In this document: in pieces, positions 36,362 to 46,700 of the stretch
How positions within the stretch are numbered: position 1 is the stretch's first letter
How the letters are laid out: each line of letters opens with the position of its first letter
DNA from: Tiliqua scincoides
Taxonomy: Eukaryota > Chordata > Lepidosauria > Squamata > Scincidae
DNA length: 64,000 bases
Direction: 5' to 3'
Assembly: GCF_035046505.1 (NCBI RefSeq)
Contig: NC_089821.1
Location: 166,053,531-166,117,530, forward strand
Program-made: the position numbers and the translations under genes
Notes under the pieces: model-generated
Told to the model about the DNA's origin: nothing
Seen by the model: the letters and a program-made list of their open reading frames with translations, nothing else
Database searches by the model: none

Positions 36362-36716
36362 GAGGGCAGGAGGTCTGGTCTAGAGGGTAGAGCCTCCGTC
36401 TGCCTGAAGATAACATCCACAAGGTCGCCAGTTCGAGGCCACCGGCACCATGCGACCTTGAAGCAGCTGACAAGCTGAAGCTTAGCAATTCCATCTGCTC
36501 GGCACATGGGAGGATGGAGGCCAGAATGTGAAGCCAGATCGGAATGAAACACCTTGAATGTAGTAGTTCTTGAAAGAAAGAACCTTCTTTGAAATTGTAA
36601 AAATCCCTATTTAAATAGGGATTTAGATAAAGCCTGCCTATGTAAACCGTCTTGAATAAAGACCAAGAAAGGCGGTATATAAATACCCGTTATTATTTTG
36701 TTATTATTATTAAAAG
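36362..36716 (+). mobile_element. tRNA-derived SINE with LINE-like tail, copy 2
   Basis: Same family as the SINE at 26988, with A-box-like TGGTCTAGAGG and a better B-box AGTTCGAGGCC. The body is colinear through CAGCTGACAAGCTGA to AAGAAAGGCGGTATATAAAT. This copy ends in (TTA)n, not (AAAT)n. Confidence 0.85.
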
Positions 36717-36719
36717 TCT

Positions 36720-37460
36720 CTGTATATACTCAGAAGCACTTTTGCTTATTATTATTTCACATGTTCCTGGATTATCCCTTGATAGATTCCACAGGCTGAG
36801 CCCTGACACAAATTAAGCCCTCTTTGGATTTAAACGCAGCTCAGTTATGGGTTCATTTGGATGTCCTTCCACAACTGCACTCAGCTTTTTATCTATGAGG
36901 ATAATGAAATGGGGAATCATAGTTCAGGGGTTTGCATGGCAGACACCACAGCTTCAATCCCCAGTTTATCTCATTTAAGAGGATCTCAAGTGGCAGGATT
37001 GAGAAAGACCTCTGCCTGAGAGCCAGTCAAGGCAGATAGTACTGGTCAAACTCAGCATAAGGCAATTTTATACACTTATCCTTCTTCACGTGCTTATTAA
37101 TATTAGAAATGATGAGGTGGGCCACCTTCCTATGACATTTGGGACTTCATAAGAGAGAAAAAAGACAAGAAAGGAGGACATGATGGGGGTTTTTTAAATT
37201 ATGAGTGCTTTTTACGAAAATGAGTAAAAAGTTGTGTGTGTGTCCCATCTGTTTCTCAGAACGTGAGAACCTGGGGGAGAGGCGCGTCACCCCAATGAAA
37301 CTGATTGGCAGCAGATTCAGGACTGGCCCCATGAAGTTCTCCTTTTCGCAACACTTGCGATGAACTTGTGGCATTCACTGTCACCAGAAGTGAGGCTGGC
37401 AAATGGCTTTGGAAGATGAGGGCAGGCCTTCCCTTCCAAGTCCAGAGGGAGTGTGGGCCT
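36720..37460. other. No gene recognised upstream of the CpG island
   Basis: AT-rich sequence with no recognised element. It would be the distal upstream region of ALKAL2. Confidence 0.55.
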
Positions 37461-37461
37461 C

Positions 37462-37590
37462 AAGTCCAGCCCTGAGGCAGCTGCATTGCAGCCCAAGGGT
37501 CAGGAAGCATACATTTCCTTGCCTGGGGGGGGGCTCCATGACCGCCCCCCCGTGGGGTGCAGCAGACGCCCTGTTGGGACGGGGGCTCGG
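37462..37590. mobile_element. Probable short-type MITE remnant at the CpG island edge
   Basis: The order ccagccctgaggcagctgc, gcagcccaagg, aggaagcatacatttccttg and cgccctgttggga follows the body of the short MITEs at 17309 and 39024. The termini are not recognisable. Confidence 0.5.
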
Positions 37591-38322
37591 CCTGGGCACT
37601 GCGCCCTGCGGGTGGGCGGGGGCGCAACGTCCTGCTGCTGGGCTTCCCTGCAGCATCTCTGGGCGGGAGGTGCTGCCAGGCTGCTCATCCTTCCTGGAGC
37701 TGGGAGGTGAGCCGCTTCCAGCTCGCGGGCTCCTTTCCTGTCACGAGAAACGCGAGCCTCCTTCCTCCCCACGGAGGAGGACCGGCTGGTGGGAACGGCA
37801 TCGACTTGTGGCGGCGGCGGCGGCTGCTTCCCGCTTGCGGGGCTGAGCTCATCCTTCCACCCCTGTTCCCCGCGCGCGCAGCCCGCCCTTTCCCGCCCCC
37901 ACCACAAACCCAAACCCCGAGCCAGGCGGCCGGGCAGCGCGCGAGCCAAGCGGCCGCCTCTGCCGCCAATGCATGAAGATGCAGCCCAGGCGCGCCACGG
38001 CGAGGGGGGCGCGTGTGACGAGGCTGGGCGGCCGAGGGGAGGGGAGGGGAGGGGGGAGGATTTCAGGCGGCGTTTCTAATTAAAGAAACTTGCCCCCCGG
38101 GGCCGCCGCTTCCTCGCGCCCTCCCCGCTCCAGCCGGGACAGCGCTCTCTGCGTCTGCGGGCAGGCTGCATAAGAAGGCGCGCGGGGGGCGCAGCCAGCC
38201 AGCCAGCCCGCCAGGGGAACAAACTTCAGTGGCCGCAGCAGCCGCGCTCGGGGCTGGGTGTCCACCCACCGCCCAGTCGAGACTCTTTCCCCCACCACCA
38301 CCTCACGGGCACCCTGTAAGCC

Positions 38323-38330
38323 CATATAAA
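38323..38330 (+). promoter_or_regulatory. TATA-like box of the ALKAL2 promoter
   Basis: CATATAAA lies in a very GC-rich stretch, about 135 bases upstream of the splice donor of predicted exon 1. No other AT-rich core element is obvious in the island. The role is inferred from position. Confidence 0.5.
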
Positions 38331-38354
38331 GCCTGGCCATGGAGTAGGTGGCGG

Positions 38355-38465
38355 AGAGCAGACGGCGCGCACGCCCGCCAAGCCCGAGCGAGCCACGGCA
38401 GGGAGACCAAAGAGGGCGCCCCAGCCAGCCAGGCAAGCGGCGGACACTCCAGAGCACCGGCACAG
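38355..38465 (+). other. ALKAL2: ALKAL2 non-coding exon 1 (5' UTR), predicted
   Basis: A TATA-like box lies at 38323-38330, so transcription would start near 38355. The sequence CACAG followed by gtaatg at 38461-38470 is a good splice donor. Joining it to the acceptor ending at 40435 gives a 5' UTR with no ATG before the ALKAL2 start at 40500. The exon lies inside the CpG island. The start is inferred, and the donor is read directly. Confidence 0.55.
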
Positions 38466-38891
38466 GTAATGCTCCCGCGCTCTCCAGAAGCAGGCAGGGC
38501 TGGCGCGCCTCGGTCGGGAGCAGCTTCCCGCCAGCCTCACCGGTGTGGCCACAGCCTCGCGGGCTCCTGCAAGGCAGGCGGTGCTGCCTGCAGCCCCAGC
38601 CTCCCGCAGGCAGAGCCGTCGAGTGAGCGGGAGCGGAGAGGCGCGCGCTGCTCTGCTCTGCTTCTCGGCCCGGGCCAGCCCCGCGCGCACTGGCGCGCTT
38701 GCCAAGTGGGCTGTGGCCCTCAGAGGCGTCGCGGGTGTTGGGGGGGGGGAAGATTGGAGGGAAAGTCAGGGCGGCGCTGCACCCCAGCGGGGGCTGCACT
38801 GTGCAGGGCGGAGGGACGGTGGGCGCTTTGCCTCGAGGGCAAGAAGGGAAAGTGCAGCGCGCCAAAAAGCCCCGTGGTTGCCACTGATTGA

Positions 38892-39020
38892 GAGCCCCAC
38901 CGAGGCGTGTCTACTCAGAAGTCAGTCCCATGATAGTCAATGGGGCTCACTCCACACTTTCCTGGGAGTAAGCCCCACTGACTATAGTGGGACTGCGTAG
39001 ACATGCCTAGGCTGGGGCTC
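38892..39020. mobile_element. CTACTCAGAAG-type MITE in ALKAL2 intron 1
   Basis: It begins GAGCCCCACCGAGG and ends CTAGGCTGGGGCTC. The halves are nearly inverted copies (GTCTACTCAGAAGTCAG against CTGACTATAGTGGGACTG and GTAGACATGCC). It is followed directly by the MITE at 39024. Confidence 0.75.
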
Positions 39021-39023
39021 TCG

Positions 39024-39159
39024 GTGCCTAACGCTCTCCAGCCCTGATGCAGCCCCGAGGTGAGGGAAGAAACGTCCCCCCTGCGACTGTCCCTCCATAG
39101 CAGAGGGCGGCGCACGCCCCACTGGCACCGCTGCTGGAAAGTTGGAGAGGATCGGGCCC
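39024..39159. mobile_element. PIF/Harbinger-like MITE, short type, in ALKAL2 intron 1
   Basis: The body is ctccagccctgatgcagccc to ctggaaagttggagagg and the right terminus is GATCGGGCCC. The flanks are TCG on both sides (39021-39023 and 39160-39162). CpG content is higher than in other copies, consistent with its place beside a CpG island. Confidence 0.78.
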
Positions 39160-40435
39160 TCGGTGTCCAGCCTCCCCACTGCAGTCCGAGCGGGGCTTGG
39201 AAGTACTGCACGAGAATGCGTTTTCTCCCCCCACTGTGGAGGCGCGCCCTCCAGACGGCGGGGCGTGCAGGGCCTGTCTCCCCTGACGCGGGCGCCTGGG
39301 CAACGCTGCACCTGCTGGGGCACCTTGTGTTGGCGCGCCGGCTGCCTCCTGGGGGCGGCGTCCAGGGGATGGGCCGAGCGATGGCAGGTTTCACAGCCGC
39401 AGAGACGGGCTGAGGCGCACTGGAAGCGCCGGCCCAGCCCTGGGTGTCAAGTCATCCTCCCCGCTGACTGGGCAGGACACCAAAGGCCAGGAGTTTCTCC
39501 AGTAGTGGCCACCTTTCCTTCACCTAAGGAGGCCCGGAGAACGGGTTCCCTGGGCTCTGTAGCTGCGCCAGGACAGACTTCCCGGCCAAGGGGCAGCTCC
39601 CAGGGCTCGCCCGCGCCTCGGCACCGGGCCCCCGGGGTTTCCTGGAGAAGCCGAACCCCAACCGCGCACACTGAGCTCCTAGCACTTTGACTTGGGACAG
39701 CCCCGCCCACTGCTGGGATGGGGAACGTCGCCCCAGGGTGCCCCAGACCCCTCGCCATTGGCCCTGCCTCCCTCCAGAAGAAATCCCCCGATGCCCACCC
39801 TGGGGGTTGCACCATTGGCGCGAATGACAGCAGTGTCACCAGCGTGCAAGGCGCTTCCAGTCCCGGTCAAACAGAAGCAGTAAAGACTGAGCCAGGTGTC
39901 CAGTAGTTCGTTTTGCACTCGAGTAGACGTTTGGGATTTTTTTTTTTTGGGGGGGAAGTGTTTTTCCTCCCCTCTGATGATCGCACTTGAAGCACCAACT
40001 CCTGGAGAGTTTCTGATCCCCCTCCAAGAACACACCCGGTTCTGGTTCAGGAGTCGTGCGTCTTTCTGCCTTGCTTTCACAAAGCTTTCATTATTAATGA
40101 TGGTTACTAGCAAACGAGGTGGTGGCTTGTAGGAAGGGCAGCGTGTGCTTTACTGGAGGTGGCTCTCAGCACGCACACCTCTCCACCGCCCCCCCCCCCA
40201 AATTCCCACTCTCCTATACATAGCATGTATGGGAACAGCACTGGCTCCCCACCGTCTATATCTAAACAAGTCCCATTCAACTTTGCAGCACTTCCAGAGA
40301 TCTCTGGGAGGCGATGAGAACTGAAGTTGGCCAATTCAATTCAGCTTGTCAGTTTCAGCTGATCTCACCCCCCTCCACCATGACATGTTCCTTTCTTTCT
40401 TCCCGCACCTCCTCCCGAATGTTTTCCCCTTTCAG
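39160..40435 (+). other. ALKAL2 intron 1, distal part
   Basis: GC-rich to about 39820, then AT-richer with homopolymer runs at 39939-39956 and 40189-40199. The long frames at 39142-39839 on both strands lack recognisable domains and follow the GC bias. Confidence 0.55.
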
Positions 40436-40764
40436 GGAGTAGCGGAGGAAGGTGGCTCCATTTTCCTGGCTCCACTCAAGGTTTACCCTCCGAAGTGCGA
40501 TGTGCAGACTCCTACGGACTCCTGCGGTGCTTCTGCTGGTGCTGGTGCTGCTTTCGGAGGGACATTGCATGGAGAGGTCCGAATCTAGCGAAGGGCTGAA
40601 GGACAGGCAGAATCTCTTAAACTTGATCATGGAGATCATTCAAGAACTGAAAAAGTACTACCTGGAGGAGGACGAGGAGAACGGAGTTCAATACCCATCC
40701 AAACGAGACTATCTTTTGGACCGAAAGGGGGTTCCTGATTATGGAGTGTATTCCGACAGAGTTG
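40436..40764 (+). other. ALKAL2: ALKAL2 exon 2 (UTR end, signal peptide and N-terminal region)
   Basis: A pyrimidine-rich acceptor ending in ttcag precedes 40436, and the donor gtaagt follows 40764. Coding begins at 40500 and covers residues 1-88 plus the first base of codon 89 (Glu). The frame runs on past the donor to a stop near 40859, but those extra residues are intronic: joining at the donor restores the family sequence VEIVPRDL. Confidence 0.9.
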
Positions 40765-43700
40765 GTAAGTCTCATGAACTGCGTTCTGTTAAACCCTGCG
40801 TAGCCCAGTGTGATACAAATCTTCTGTGGAGGCATGGCTGGGATTTCCTTAATCGTTAGGTGAGTGCTACAGGAGGTTCTCCAAGAAAATGGAAAATTCC
40901 ACAGCAAGAAAGGGAAGCTCCCCTCTCGCTGAACAACCTGGTGGAATAGCGGACCTCTCACAGCTAAACCCTGTTTCAGCAGTGGATGGCGCTGAAGAGC
41001 CAAACCAATAGAATAAAATCAGAGAAGCATCATTTTATAGGTCTATCTTTCAGTGTGGTCCTAGGATCCTAAAGCTATTTATTCGTCAAAGTTTGAAATT
41101 GAAATTCTTCTCATTTCAAATGCCTGCCCCCTTTATGTTTCTTAAAAGCTGCTCTACAGCTCAAGAAATTTTATCTCAGCAGTGCAATCCTGTACAAGCT
41201 TACTGAGAAGTCAGGGCTCAATCTTATCCAACTTTCCAGCTCCGGTATAGCCACAGAGCAGCCCCATGGTAAGAAAACACATGTTCCCATACCTTGAGAA
41301 GGCCCCAGGGACTGCCCCTCCATCACAGAATGCAGTGCACACCCCACTGGCATAACTGTACTGGAAAATTAGATAGGATTGGGCCCTCAGTGCCACTATG
41401 TTCAATAGGGGTTACTCCCCACTTGCAAACCTGTTCACACTTACTTGTGAGTAAGCCACATTGAACATAGTAGGACTGACTTCTGAGTAAACTTATATAG
41501 AATTGGACTGTAAGTCTTTTCACTTCTAATGTGTTTTTAGTTCTTTGGAGCACACTCTGTTTTAAGTACCAGGGTTTCCCCCCTCCCCCCTTATCCCAAT
41601 TAGCAGCTCCCGTGGTGGTAATGGGTAGAGAGCTTAAAAGGGGCACCAGTATTTCAGGCCTGGATGGAGCTTTGTCCTACGTTATATCTCTGAAATAAGA
41701 AATAACAGTATATTTCATGTTAATGCTTCCACCCTAAACATATTTTTCCTGAAGTAAATTCTGATTTTGAAGTTACCTATCAAGGAAGCATGCTTAGAAT
41801 TGCATGCTTATTTTACATTTCCTGTTTAAGACTCAGAAATGGGATGGGGGCAAGAGCTAAAATTTTGTTCTGTTAATGGGAATTTTTAGCACTGGCTTCT
41901 GGAAAAGCAGGATTACATTCCTATGGGTTACTTTGTCTTCCAAAACTCTTTATTTCTGTACTATGATAAATTACTTTACGTCCTGCACTGATTTCAGGTG
42001 CTGTGACCTTAAGTACGGTCTCACTCATGTGTAGGGAACAGTTGTACTCAATAGATTTCCTGTTTCTGCATACAGATCATTTCAATGGTAGGTCTGCAGT
42101 GGAAGTGCACTCACATTTGAGTTAAAATTGCCTTTCTTGGTACCTGAGCAAAGTCCATATTTGACTACCAACTATCAGAGGTTTCTCAACATTTCTCTGA
42201 TATTTAACTTTTCTAGACTTTAGGATTAAGCACTGAAAAACTTCACTGATATTAAAGCATGTACCTAGGATGTACTTTTCACAAGGAGCATGTGCATATA
42301 GATGTACTTTTCACAAGGAGCACATGCGGGTTTTTAATTGCAAGCTACACTAAACTGACATAAATAGAACCTCTGTAATAAAAGCATCTCTCCTCCTCTA
42401 CCCTACCTCTTTGAATGAGCCACACACTTTGTTTTTGTTTTCCAAGTGCCTGGCATGTTGTCCCAAGTTTATGATTTTTTTTTTTTTGTTTAATTGTCCA
42501 TAAACTTTGACACCTGCTGTGAGAGGAGGCCTTATGACTGACACAAGGCAGCTCAGCACTAGGGGGAGTTGCTTCTTGACTGGCACTAGGACAAGCCAAT
42601 CAGCACTATTGAAATTTCTCTATTAAACTGGAACAGCCCCATCCCAATCCTCAGGAGGTGTCAAACATGAGTGCACTTCCACAGCAGACCCCCACTGAAA
42701 TGATATGCAGCCTCTCTACTAAAGTCAATGAGACTTGAAAGATGCTTAACATTGGCTAGGTTTATGGTAATTGGGTTTGAGAAAGGCTTTCAATGAGCAA
42801 GTTGGTCATAACTAAGCACCACTGAAATCAATGAGATGTTAGTCATGACTAACTTAAATCCCATTGAACTGGGATTTAAGAATCCTTATTCGTAGGATAG
42901 AAGCCTTAACTTCTGCTCATATTGACTGACACCTCTGAACGTAAATATGTTTTTGGTAAAAATCTCAACTACCTACATTTAATATTTAATATCTGCCTTG
43001 AAATCAATTAAACTGGGGAATAGGAGTTTAGCCAATCCACATTATTTTTATCTCAACAGGGCTAAAATATTTTAAGAGTGTAATAAAGAAAAGGAAAGTA
43101 CAGGTGTACCCTAGTATCCGTGGATTTGGTATCAGCCATTTCAGTTATTGGCGGTTCTGCGGATACCAGCGAAGCCCTTTTAAAAGATAGGGAAAGTGAA
43201 GGGGAACATAAAAATAACTACTTTACCTGAGTATAGCAAAAATGCTGCATTTTCAGGGATGCAGGCAGCCTTCCAAGCTACTTGCAGCCTCTTTCTAGTT
43301 GCTCTAAGACTCCTCCTTTCTGCCAATGTTGCCCCAGAATGCACTGTTACCAGGAAGGGAATGCATCAGGATGCATTCTGGGGTGACACTGTAGAAAAGG
43401 AGGATCCTCGGAGTAACCAGGAAGATGCTGCAGACAGTTCAGAAGGCTGCCTGCAGTTCAGAAGGCTGCCTGCAGTGGATTCGATGCACTAAGGTAAACT
43501 ATTTTTAATGTTCCCCCTCACTTTCCCTATCTTTTAAAAGATAGGTATCCATGGGGGGTATCAACAGGGTGTGTGTGTCTGGAATGGAACTTCCGCAGAT
43601 AGCCACCCGCCCCCACAGATGCAGCAGCACCATAATGGCAACTGCTCCATCCTATGGTGGTGGGGGGAGTACATGAGGTCTTCTCTAGATGGTCTACCTG

Positions 43701-46700
43701 GGGGTGAGCCTCCGTGGTACAAAGTGGTCCTTGGATCTGTGATAGCTTAATTGCTATCCATGGCCGATCCATGCCAAGGAAACAGGTTCAAGTGGGTTAT
43801 CAGCGGTGCAGGCGCTGCTGATCCCAATCCACCCATTCCTGCCCCTGCCTCCAACCTCCATGCTCCACGCCCCTCCCACTGACTTACCTTCATTGGTGAG
43901 CGGCAGGAAAAATACTGGAGCAGGAAGGAAGGCCAGCAGCATACTGAACTGTGTGCTGTCAGAATGCCTTTTGCAACTGGTGCCAACTGATTTACAGCAG
44001 TCAGTATGAGCACAAGAGGTGCACTACTATCAGGCGGCTGCATAGGATTGGACTCTTTAGGCACACAGGAGTATACATATAATGCTAAGGCTCAGTGGAA
44101 AATGAGAATTAGGTTTCATCAGTATTACTTTCCATTTAAGATATACAAGGCAGTTTCTATATTCCATGCAACTATAGCATGATCATGAAATCTAGCATGT
44201 CTGTGTTTAGATAAAATAGTAGAGCTATTCAAACTGAGAATAAGCCAGCATCTATGGTCCCACTGAGGTCTAGGACACAAGTTAAATCTGGAATATAGAG
44301 GGGCTAAGCCTGTTCCTTATCCTATTTGCTGAAATACCAGGGGAAGGTTTAAACCTCATCAAATTACATCCCTAAGTGCATTTCTCTCCTATAAGTGAAT
44401 GACACCATTCATTTCTATAAAGCACAACAGAAAAAAGAAGAGGTGCATTCCAAAATGGCAAAAACCAATATTTACTGGAAAATATTGCAGGTCTTACTGC
44501 ATCACAAGCTTGAAGGAAGAATAATCTTGTCAACAAAGATGTTTTCATATCTTTATAGTAAAAGTGCTCTTGTGAAGTATTGCATCTGCACACAGCATTA
44601 ATGTAAGAGCAAAACTAACCTACTAGAACAGGTGATCTGGGCTGCCAGGGAGGCACTGCAAGGGGTGCCTGAGCCTCAGTGTGCCTGTGCAGACTTCTTG
44701 TGCCTTCTGGTTATTCCTGTAATACACAGAACCGTCTTCTCAAATGCTTGTCATAGTGTCAGTTGACTAGGGATTGGTAAGATTTTATCCTAATCCTAAA
44801 CATGATAATTTGGAAGAAAGTGTCCAGGAGGACCTATTAGTAAGATTGCTTAGGATTGCAATCTTTGTATGCAAGACTGTGTCTCCTTTTTGTTTTAAAA
44901 AAGTTCTGCACTCAGGCAAGTCAAATTCTGCACCAAAAGCTGAATGATGTGATGTACACGATAGATTTAATTGATTTTGATTGCTCTCCTATGTGTACCT
45001 TGCATGCAGTAGACTAGAACATCAGGAAGAAGATTACTTTTTCATGCTGGAAGTTTTTTTTTTTAATAAGCACATGGACTCACCTACAACTTAAGAGCAT
45101 TCAAAAATATGACCCATCTGCAGTCCTGAGTGATATAGTGCACCTCATCCTATGTAAAATGTATGATCTCGTAAAACAACTACAACTTTGTTTCATCAAT
45201 GGATTAGGCGACATGTCTAATTATTCTGCAACACTTAGCAGAACACCTAAGCCAAGTATACTAGTGAGCATGTTCTAATCAAAACAAAATAGCCAAAATA
45301 GTTCTGAAACAGGTTTGCCAACTTTGGAAGGTTTTTTAAAATTATTATAATAAGAGAATTATTCTCAAAAGTGTTGCTACCACTAAAAGGAACTACTAGC
45401 TAGGGATCATTCTGTCAATCTTCAAATGTCTGCCTGTCATTTGAATTTGCCTGTGAATTTGTCAAATTCAAATGTCTGGGAATTATGCAAGAAACATCTA
45501 AGCATTTAATGCACTGCATGACACAATTAGGTCAAATGGGATAAAGGTAAATTTTACTGAGCCTGACTATACTTAGAAGTAAATAAAAGAATGAATGAAT
45601 GTTGAGAATAGATGAGATGCACCTGCAAATCAGATCTGGTATAGAAATGTCCTGGTTTTAAATGTGATAAGAAGTTCCAACAAAATTCAAAGACTACACA
45701 GACATTCCATTAATGGTAAAACAATAGTGTTTCATGTTCAAAACAATAAGATATCAATATAAGTAACTAAAAGCAATACAACGGTAGATTAAGAGGACAG
45801 CCACAAGCAGTTAAAAGGGGTTTCAATAAACTACTAGCTCAATTCCCATCCACTGAATATAAGATATGGGAAAGCAAACCACAATAGTAAGGACAAAGAC
45901 GCTCACTGTGGATGTTCCCTTTTCAATACTGTTTTGTTCAATAGTACGTGTTATGTTTACATTTCCTGAAAAAATGCTGGATTGGATCCAAAATTTCTCT
46001 TCCTGTTTAAGAAGGGAACTTTTGGATTCATCTTTTTTGGCAGATATTTTGGCTGCAATCCTATCCACACTTTCCCACTGATTACAATAGAATTTACTTC
46101 GGAGTAGATATTGGGCTCTCCATTATCAGACAAGGCTGATCAGTAGAGGTGTTTACCTATGCTTAGGGCTCTTTGAGCTTTTGGCTAGGATACTTGCTTA
46201 GTTTTTAGATTTATGAGGCAGTAGAGCCAGACACTTTGTTCGGAGTATTTTAGGTGCCAGTATGGTTTTCCATTCCCTTGAGAAAGCCCCACATAGTTAG
46301 GGCAAAACTTTGGGAAACTTTTTAAGATTTCTTGAACATGGCCTGAGAACCCATAAATGAATTTCTCTTTTAGTGACAATTCTGGCCACAGAAGCCTTAG
46401 TGCATACAGAAGTTATGTAGTTTGTTAAACTGAGGAACCAAATTACAGAACCAAATGGCAGTTTAAAGATCTAGTAAAACCGGGTTGCCTTTATTATTGT
46501 AGTCTCCTCATCTGCGTAAATAAGGATGTGCAGAACCATAAAAACATTAAACTCCTTTTAAACATCAATGTGGAATAATGGCCTGCAACCAAATGAAAGT
46601 TGATTTACATTAAATCAGTGTTTCTCAAACTATGGGTTGGGATCCACTAAGTGGGTCACAAGCCCATTTCATGTAGGTCCCCATTCATTTCAATATTTTA

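Larger units (their letters stand above)
37530..38870. promoter_or_regulatory. CpG island over the ALKAL2 promoter and first exon
   Basis: Base composition changes from AT-rich flanks to very GC-rich with abundant CpG, including GC-box-like strings and GCGCGC runs. The island contains the TATA-like box and predicted exon 1. Long open frames here on both strands (for example 261 codons on the - strand at 38080-38865) have low-complexity Arg/Pro/Ala/Gly composition and are best explained by GC bias. A weaker GC-rich shoulder continues to about 39820. Confidence 0.85.

Noticed and set aside
36380-36460. Possible tRNA gene with A-box and B-box
   Set aside because: The flanking body and LINE-like tail are shared with a second copy at 26988, so it is a SINE. 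The cloverleaf is not intact.
38080-38865. 261-codon - strand frame in the CpG island, and several other long frames at 37400-39840
   Set aside because: Composition is dominated by Arg, Pro, Ala and Gly on every frame, as expected from GC-rich DNA with few stops. There are no domains, and the + strand promoter and exon explain the region.
40452-40859. Longer frame around ALKAL2 exon 2 (135 codons)
   Set aside because: It starts at a GTG, not an ATG, and runs past a clear splice donor into the intron. The ATG at 40500 and the donor at 40765 restore the family sequence.
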